Shown here: piece after piece, positions 17,687 to 23,363 of the stretch
How positions within the stretch are numbered: position 1 is the first letter of the stretch
Layout: each line of letters starts with the position of its first letter
Notes under the pieces: model-generated
What the model saw: only the letters and a program-made list of their open reading frames with translations
What the model was told of the DNA's origin: nothing
Databases searched by the model: none
Assembly: GCA_025769875.1 (NCBI GenBank)
Contig: JAGFNK010000738.1
Location: 1 to 23,363 of the forward strand
DNA length: 23,363 bases
Reading direction: 5' to 3'
Source of the DNA: Russula earlei
Taxonomy: Eukaryota > Basidiomycota > Agaricomycetes > Russulales > Russulaceae
Made by a program: the position numbers and the translations under genes

Positions 17687-19933
17687 TCAACCCTGCAGAC
17701 TATGAAGAAATGTGCGTAAATCTTCAACTGGCTGTCCTTGCTCTGTTCCCACCAGCTCAGTGAGTTCCTCTTCATGTCAAAGCCCTTCGTGAAACTTATA
17801 CCTCTGCCTTGCTTTGTTGAAAACTGCAAAAGTTGAAAGGGCCTCTATAAGGCCAGGGCTGAGTGATTTTCTTCTAGCAGTTATGGTTTCTTTGCTTGAT
17901 GAAAATACCCTTTCACATGGAACTGAGGAGGCCTGGATGGGAAGGATATCCATTGCTAGTTTAAATAGTGTAGGAAATTGATGTTGGTTTTCCTACAACT
18001 GTTTAAGTGTGATCCCTAAGATATAAAAAAGGCTTACCATCCAAAAAGTAAGACTATCCACATTTCCTCTGAATGAAATACCAAGATACCTATCTACTGA
18101 AGTAGATAAGTCTTGTGCATCAGAGTCTGCTTCCTGATCTTCAAGTCCAAGCAGTTCAAGGGCTCTTAGATGTCTTTCTGGCAATCTAGTAGCTTGAAAT
18201 TGAGGTTGTTCACTTTGCTCTGGATGTACATAATAATCCTCAAGCTAAAGTGCTTGATCAGAAACAAAAATAATGTAGAAAAAAGTAAAATAAAAAACTT
18301 ACAGCTTCAAGAAGAGTCAATCTTGCTGTCTCTGTAGCCAAAGATCCTTGTTTTCTAAACCACTGTAACTTGAATCTTGGGTTTAGAACTAAACAAGAAT
18401 TAGAAAAGCTTATATTAAAATAAGGTTACTGACTGATAGATAATGTATAAGCTGGAACATTGGCAATTTCCTGTTGATACTCCTCTAGCTTGTCTATACC
18501 ATCTTCAATGATATAATCAACCTCTTCATGTTCATTTTTATGCTGTTTAAGTTTTGAAATAAGGCCTTCAAATGCAGGAAGGGTACTATAGAGTGTAGGA
18601 CATTTTTCAGCAGATAAGAGTTGCTGATATGAATGAGGCAGCTAAAAAAAGATATTATATATTATATCTGAATTAAAGTCTAAAATATACATACCTCAAG
18701 TATTTCCTTCATTCTAGACAATTTGTTCCAATCAGCACTTTGAAGCTGATTATTTGAGTTATTTTCACTCAAATATTGGTTAATAGCCTAAGTGGTAAAC
18801 TGTTAGTATATCTATTTAATAAAATGCATGGCTTACATCTTTGAGCTTTAAGGCTCTTTCAGTCATCAAAAAAGTTGATGACCACCTTGAATCAACATCA
18901 CGAATCAATTGAAGAGATGATAGACTCAAGGCTTCTAAAATTTGAGCAAAGTGGTGACGTCGCAAGGAGGAGGCACAAATCTATAACAATTTTTAGCTGT
19001 ATTATTACATATTACCTAAACACTCACATTTTGAATTACACCACATAGTTTTTTGAGAGAATCTTCATCAGAGATCAATCCACTCATATTGTTTAACATG
19101 GCTTTACAAGCCAAATTAACAATATGAGGAAAACAACTATACAAAAATAAAGTTAGATTGAGATAAAAGTAAACACCTTGCATACCATATGCACTGCTTA
19201 GAGCCAGAAAAGCTGATCCCTTGTGATATTAAAGACCTTTGTAGAATTGATACAATGCATCATTATTGGATGCATTGTCCGTGGTAATCCATTCAATTTA
19301 TTAAATAAATAAATATTACCTTAAATTGAAAATTGAAGAAAACAACATACCTTGCCAGGAAGTTTAAGGCAATCTAAAATAAAGAGAAATACCTCTGCCA
19401 AGTGCTCTCCAGTATGAGAACCAGGGATATGCACAAAGCGAATAAGATCTGTTCGAAGGTTAACTGTTTGCTGTATCTTCTCCAGCCAGTGTGCAGTAAC
19501 AGCCATAAAAGGCTTCTGATCAAAATCTGTCCAAATATCCATGGTAAAAGAAATCTTTCCCATAGATTTGTTCTAAAGAAATTAGCTATATATATATAAA
19601 CAATAAATTAATAAACTTACTAGCATATCATCTGACAATTGTTTTACTTGTTCCTGCTGAAGCTTTAGAATGTGCTTTCTTATTGTGGTTCTATGAGGTA
19701 TATCTTGGTCTTGAAGATTATCTCTTAGTAAAAGAAGAAGTCTTCTAAATTCCTTAGCCTCCACAATACTGATAGGCTATAAATAAGCATCATCAATAGG
19801 ACAAAATAAAATAATAAGCATTAAACACACCTGATCAGTGACAATGATCATCTCAGCAATGGCATTAGTAAAGAGTTCCTGAGTAAACTTTGGCCTTTGC
19901 TGAGTTTGAGACTCAATATTTGTGCCTTGAAAG
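17687..19933 (-). pseudogene. hAT-family transposase, 5'-truncated, intron-containing
   Basis: A DDE-type cut-and-paste transposase of the hAT superfamily. From right to left: FTQELFTNAIAEMIIVTDQ; EFRRLLLLLRDNLQDQDIPH; catalytic-site region GKISFTMDIWTD (Asp codon 19537-19539); FMAVTAHWLE and HTGEHLAEVFLF; ITTDNASNND (Asp 19277-19279); CFPHIVNLACKAML; and the C-terminal dimerisation block ILPIQASSVPCERVFSSSKE (Glu 17912-17914). Introns with GT..AG ends fit at 19777-19830, 19573-19620, 17993-18037 and several more of about 50 nt. It is broken: a frameshift after NNDA, two more near 17790-17815, and no clear acceptor for the intron near 19300. The N-terminal zinc finger is missing because an LTR starts at 19934. 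The last sense frame ends LRTFLHSLQG-stop at 17687. Terminal inverted repeats were not found. Confidence 0.88.
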
Positions 19934-20427
19934 TGTCACAAGAACCGGTACATCGGACCAGACCAGCAACCAGATAAGCCTACCTGGACATGTCTCAAGT
20001 TTCCTGCATGTTTCATGACTCACTTAAAGCCTCACATGTACCAGACATTTCCTGTGTGTTCCAGTATGATCACCTCATTGTTACCTTGCAAATACTATTT
20101 GATATAGTATTCTGTATGTATATAAGACTGCTATTTTGACAAGAACAAGCCTCAAGCTTGTTCTCCTGTGAATATCACTGGATTCCTGCTTCGGATCTTG
20201 TAGGCTTGCAAGCAATCAAGCACTCACCTCGAAAAGCTTCTCAATCCTCTAAGTCTTCGAACGCGAAGACTTCCCCATTATCTTTCCCTTCCGCGGTACA
20301 TAATTGCCTCAGCATTATTGTCACTGAGATCCCCAAAACTTGCAAAGACTTAGTGTCTCGCTTGACTTGCTGTGCTCATCTCGCACGTGAACTGATTTGT
20401 CAGTGACACCACCCCCAGTCGGTGACA
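19934..20427 (+). repeat. LTR D inserted in the hAT gene
   Basis: Starts TGTCACAAGAACCGG at 19934 and has TATATAAG at 20119-20126. Fifteen nt later is the hairpin AGAACAAGC..GCTTGTTCT (20142-20164), and a second hairpin AAGTCTTCG..CGAAGACTT is at 20251-20272. The likely end is GGTGACA (20427) or AGTGACA (20408), mirroring the TGTCAC start. The left flank GAAAG is not repeated after either end, so it is not a simple solo LTR. It may be a 5' LTR whose internal region follows. Confidence 0.6.
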
Positions 20428-20513
20428 TTAGAACAAGCTTCCCTCTTGAAACCCTTGACCCCAAACGCGTATCCACGCATCCACCCCAAATATATATTGA
20501 CTTTCCCTGAAAC

Positions 20514-21149
20514 ATGACCTCTATGGCTAGAGACTGGAGATACAAAGGCCAAGGAAAGCCTACCACTCAAGGACTAGGACAGCTGAGACTCCCATTCAAA
20601 CTGAATCCAGATACCGACATTGGCCTTGTCCCAGAGCAATTCAGACAGAATACTCTGTTCCAAAAACTAGGAGTAGACACTACCCCATGGACTGGCTTCT
20701 TTGCACCCTACAAACAAGCCAAAGTAGGCCTCAGAACACTCTACAGAGTGTGGTTCGAACTCAAGCAACATGAAGACTACTTTGTGGCCATTTGTGTTGC
20801 ATGTCCCATTTTTGAACTGAAATTTGACCCTCTTGAAGGACTAGACATGGATGCACTAGTCGCTTCTGGAGAATCGGTACCATGATCAACTCGCAAGTCA
20901 ACCCCCATGCCCACAGAACCAATGGAACAAGAAGTCCCTGTCACAACAGAAGTACAAGTCATCGATGATGAACCTGAAGCACCCGTTCCACAGCAACTCA
21001 CATCATCTGGCATGACGTGAGCCTTCCCCCGACCCACCTTGTTTCAAGGCTTTGGAGGACGCAGAAGACGACCTCCAAGCCCTGACCCCGATGACTACGA
21101 TGTTACCGAGTGGTTTGGGGTCCGGAAGATGCCGGAACACCTGAACTAG
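20514..21149 (+). pseudogene. Gypsy-associated ORF of unknown function
   Basis: ATG at 20514 follows an in-frame TGA (20508), so the start is secure. The frame runs to TAG at 21147 with two internal TGA codons (20883, 21018). Both could be former CGA Arg codons changed by CpG deamination. Segments: GQLRLPFKLNPDTDIGLVPE, FRQNTLFQKLGVDTTPWTGF, QAKVGLRTLYRVWFELKQHE, then an acidic stretch and a basic/acidic tail (GGRRRRPPSPDPDDYDVTEW). It sits between LTR D and LTR E. It may be the first ORF behind LTR D, or the last ORF of a Gypsy element ending in LTR E. I recognise no domain. Confidence 0.5.
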
Positions 21150-21716
21150 GGACTGCACTGTTTGCATTATGCGTGCATCAGATCTTGATCGTTTATGTTC
21201 CTTGATATCACATTCGGAGCGCGTTGATTGTATCTTTCAGAAGATGTACTGAAGAAGCAATGAGTAGCATTGCTTCTGTCCCAGATGTTCCTGTACCGCC
21301 ACGTACGTCGATTCCTTGATTGGGGAAGCACTTAATGCTTCCAGCACCGAGATCGTTTACATAGAAGCAACCTCGCTTCTATGAGCCATGTTTTGCTTCT
21401 ATAGCACCAACTAGTACTACAGTAGTACAACCTTATCCTGTAAGGCTATATAAAGCCCCCAGTCGTAACAGTTGAGCCCTAAGCTCGACTTAGTTTGCCA
21501 ATCCCAAACAGTTGACTCCTACCCCCATCTGCAGAGCCCCTCTCATCTTGTTGTCATACTCTAGAAGGATCTAAACACTCCTTCCCCTCCACGAGTATTG
21601 CTTGCTTGACTCAAGCATATCTGCATTGGTAGGACGCGTTTATAGACACGACCATTGATCTTATTTAAGGCACTTTGGAGCCTTAACATAAGTCGAGCTT
21701 CTATCACAGACATCAC
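21150..21716 (+). repeat. Gypsy LTR E (ends approximate)
   Basis: The TATA box CTATATAAAG is at 21446-21455, and the U3 has three palindromes. R/U5 sequence runs to about 21716 (..CACAGACATCA). A gag frame begins about 45 nt later on the same strand. The left end lies between the stop at 21149 and about 21250. It is unlike LTR D and family B in sequence. Confidence 0.55.
21253..21382. promoter_or_regulatory. Cluster of three GAAGC/GCTTC palindromes in U3 of LTR E
   Basis: AGAAGCAATG..CATTGCTTCT (21253-21277), GGAAGCA..TGCTTCC (21324-21342) and ATAGAAGC..GCTTCTAT (21361-21382), all perfect in their arms; a further single GCTTCTAT follows. They lie 65-195 bp before the TATA box, a usual place for enhancer sites. 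Confidence 0.6.
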
Positions 21717-21758
21717 TGTGAAAGCGAACCAGAAATAAGCAGGAAGCCTAAAGACTAG

Positions 21759-23363
21759 GATCTAGTCATCATACGGTCAGCAACCTACGCTGAAGTAGTC
21801 AAGGGGGAGAATCTATACAGACCTCTCCATGACAAGAAGAAGGTGTACTACGTGACTCTCGACGAGCAGCACGGTTGGACACACGCATACTTCTGTAAAG
21901 ACCCCTACTGTCATTGGCATAGACAGTGGTAAGAGGGCAGACAAGTCCCGACTCCCTAGGAAAGGCAGTGGCGAGTGGACAAACTGGAAATCGAAGGAGA
22001 ACATAGCATATGTGTAAAGTTCAACCAGAAATCAAAGCAAGGAACCAAATTTGGTTGGTTCAAAGCTAGAGAGAGGGACGATCTACCCTCAGGAATCAAA
22101 GGAACCGCCCTCTGGTGTTGGGCAGACCAGGAAGGACCTAACAGATACGAAGTCCGATACAAAGGAAGCTACCTTCCTTGTGAATACATCAACAATCAGT
22201 GGTACTTTGTTGATTACCACAAAGGACGCCCTTACGCAGGAGAGGATGAAGACATCGACGAATATAAGGTCCTAGGTTTAGGAACCAAGACAGATCCTTA
22301 TACTACTCATTGGGAACCCAGAGACCCAGTAGTAGACGACCCAGCTCCATTGATACAAAAGTCATCAAGTGGAGAAACAGAACAGTCAGACCCTCCGACT
22401 ACAGATCAGAAAGCAGAAGCACCAGAAGTATTGGAGCTAGCTGAAAAACTAGAGCAGACAGTACACGTCTCGCCCATTGAACCAACAATCGTTGAAGAGC
22501 CAGAAGAATCAGTCAAAATGGCTACCATTGCAGCAACGCAGACAGCCACCATTGCCACTCAGACAGCAGGTGGAAGAGCAGGGCTCACCATCGTAGTAAA
22601 CCCTGGAGGCGGTCCACCTGGAGCAGGAGGACCACCTGGAGGTGGAGGAGTCCCCTTCGGACCTGCAGGTCCACCAGTACCAGGAGGAGGCCCACCCGGA
22701 GGAGGCCCTCCAGCAGGGGGACCACCAGCAGCACCTCCTGTAGGACCAGGGGCGAATCTGGCACCTCAGCCGGCACCAGGTCCCCATGGAGGCAATGGAT
22801 CTCTAAAAGGAGACCCTCCTGAAGTCTTCAAAGGAGACAGGAAAAAGATGAAGTACTTTGTCCAGGATTTCAATCTATGGAATCTGCTCAACAGCGACAA
22901 CCCGACCATGACTATTCCAATGAAGCGAGTAGCCCTAGCTCTCACCTACATCAAAGGAGAGAAAGTACATGAATGGGTGGTCAATCAAACGAACCTGGTA
23001 GAAGCAAAAAGAAATGGGGACCCGCCGTCTCCTTATGCACCAGTGCAGCTAGATCCAACTGACATGCTCTTTTGGACCGAATTTGTGGATGACTTCTTCA
23101 GAGAATTCAAAGACACCACAGAACCTGAAGATGCTTTCATGGAGCTACAACAATTGTCCATGTCTAAAGCAGCTTCGCTGGATGACTATACCAGCAAATT
23201 CCTTGTTCTGCTCAGTAAAGCAGGATGGGACCAGAATTCACCAGGAGCAGTAGAAGCCTACAAGGCTGGCCTAATCACCTGGCTGGTGCGACGAATCTAC
23301 AATCGACCAGTTAGAGACATACCTGCCATCAATGATCTACAAGCATGGATCAATGCTGCTAGG
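21759..23363 (+). pseudogene. Ty3/Gypsy gag, 5' part, running off the window
   Basis: One frame from 21759 to the window end, with only two stops (TAA 21930, TAG 21957) and then 468 open codons. The N-terminal part has YYVTLDEQHGWTHAYFCKD and PYCHWHRQW, with paired Cys and His, and later LPCEYINNQWYFVDYHKG. Next comes an acidic linker, then MATIAATQTATIATQ (ATG 22518) and a Gly/Pro-rich stretch of about 50 residues (22606-22760). The gag core follows: FKGDRKKMKYFVQDFNLWNL, RVALALTYIKGEKVHEWV, FWTEFVDDFFREFKD and LDDYTSKFLVLLSKAGW. The core pattern (F.G......F..D...W, D.Y...F..L..KAGW) is that of fungal Gypsy gag. No ATG opens the upstream part, so translation may start at 22518 or the two stops mark decay. 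Zinc knuckle, protease and pol would lie beyond the window. Confidence 0.8.

Noticed and set aside
20783..21037. Minus ORF rich in Ser/Thr opposite the Gypsy-associated ORF
   Set aside because: Antisense shadow of a frame with clear start, stop and protein composition.
19934..21716. LTR D and LTR E as a pair from one element
   Set aside because: No sequence similarity between them around TATA, R or U5.

Overview
The window looks like a transposon-packed, gene-poor stretch of a filamentous fungus, most likely an agaricomycete basidiomycete. The evidence is short GT..AG introns of about 45-55 nt in a hAT transposase, Copia and Gypsy proteins of the kind common in that group, and many LTRs. I find no intact host gene, no rRNA, no tRNA and no CRISPR. 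Nearly every recognisable coding region is broken by stops, frameshifts or later insertions. The species is not identified.

Layout. 1-6741 is a minus-strand Ty1/Copia element: LTR 6435-6741, primer-binding site, gag, protease, zinc-binding region, integrase, and the end of RNase H at 1-279. A 3.27-kb element with 352-bp inverted terminal repeats (element 1, 280-3550) sits where the reverse transcriptase should be. 6742-9540 holds a decayed reading frame, two solo LTRs of one family (B1 and B2) and an LTR-like region on minus. 9560-12231 holds pieces of further LTRs, including a second Copia LTR with primer site (10117-10411) and a solo LTR with AGCAC target duplications (10971-11572). 12232-15299 is element 2, a relative of element 1 with 415-bp inverted repeats. 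It carries a gag-like frame split by a third family-B solo LTR. 15300-17650 holds a truncated repeat and low-complexity or decayed frames on plus. 17687-19933 is an intron-containing hAT transposase pseudogene (minus), cut at its 5' side by an LTR (19934 to about 20427). 20514-23363 is Gypsy-type sequence on plus: an unidentified ORF, an LTR, and a gag that runs off the window.

Two themes link the pieces. First, nested insertions can be ordered. Family-B LTRs carry perfect 5-bp target duplications, and removing them restores reading frames in two host sequences. Second, copies differ sharply in CpG content: by hand count about 27 CpG in B1 against 2 in B2, at similar length. This fits methylation and deamination of older copies. 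The least ordinary objects are the two inverted-repeat elements. They combine long inverted ends, a gag-like plus-strand frame and an outward-facing TATA box, and lack clear target duplications. A DIRS-like or inverted-LTR origin is one hypothesis.
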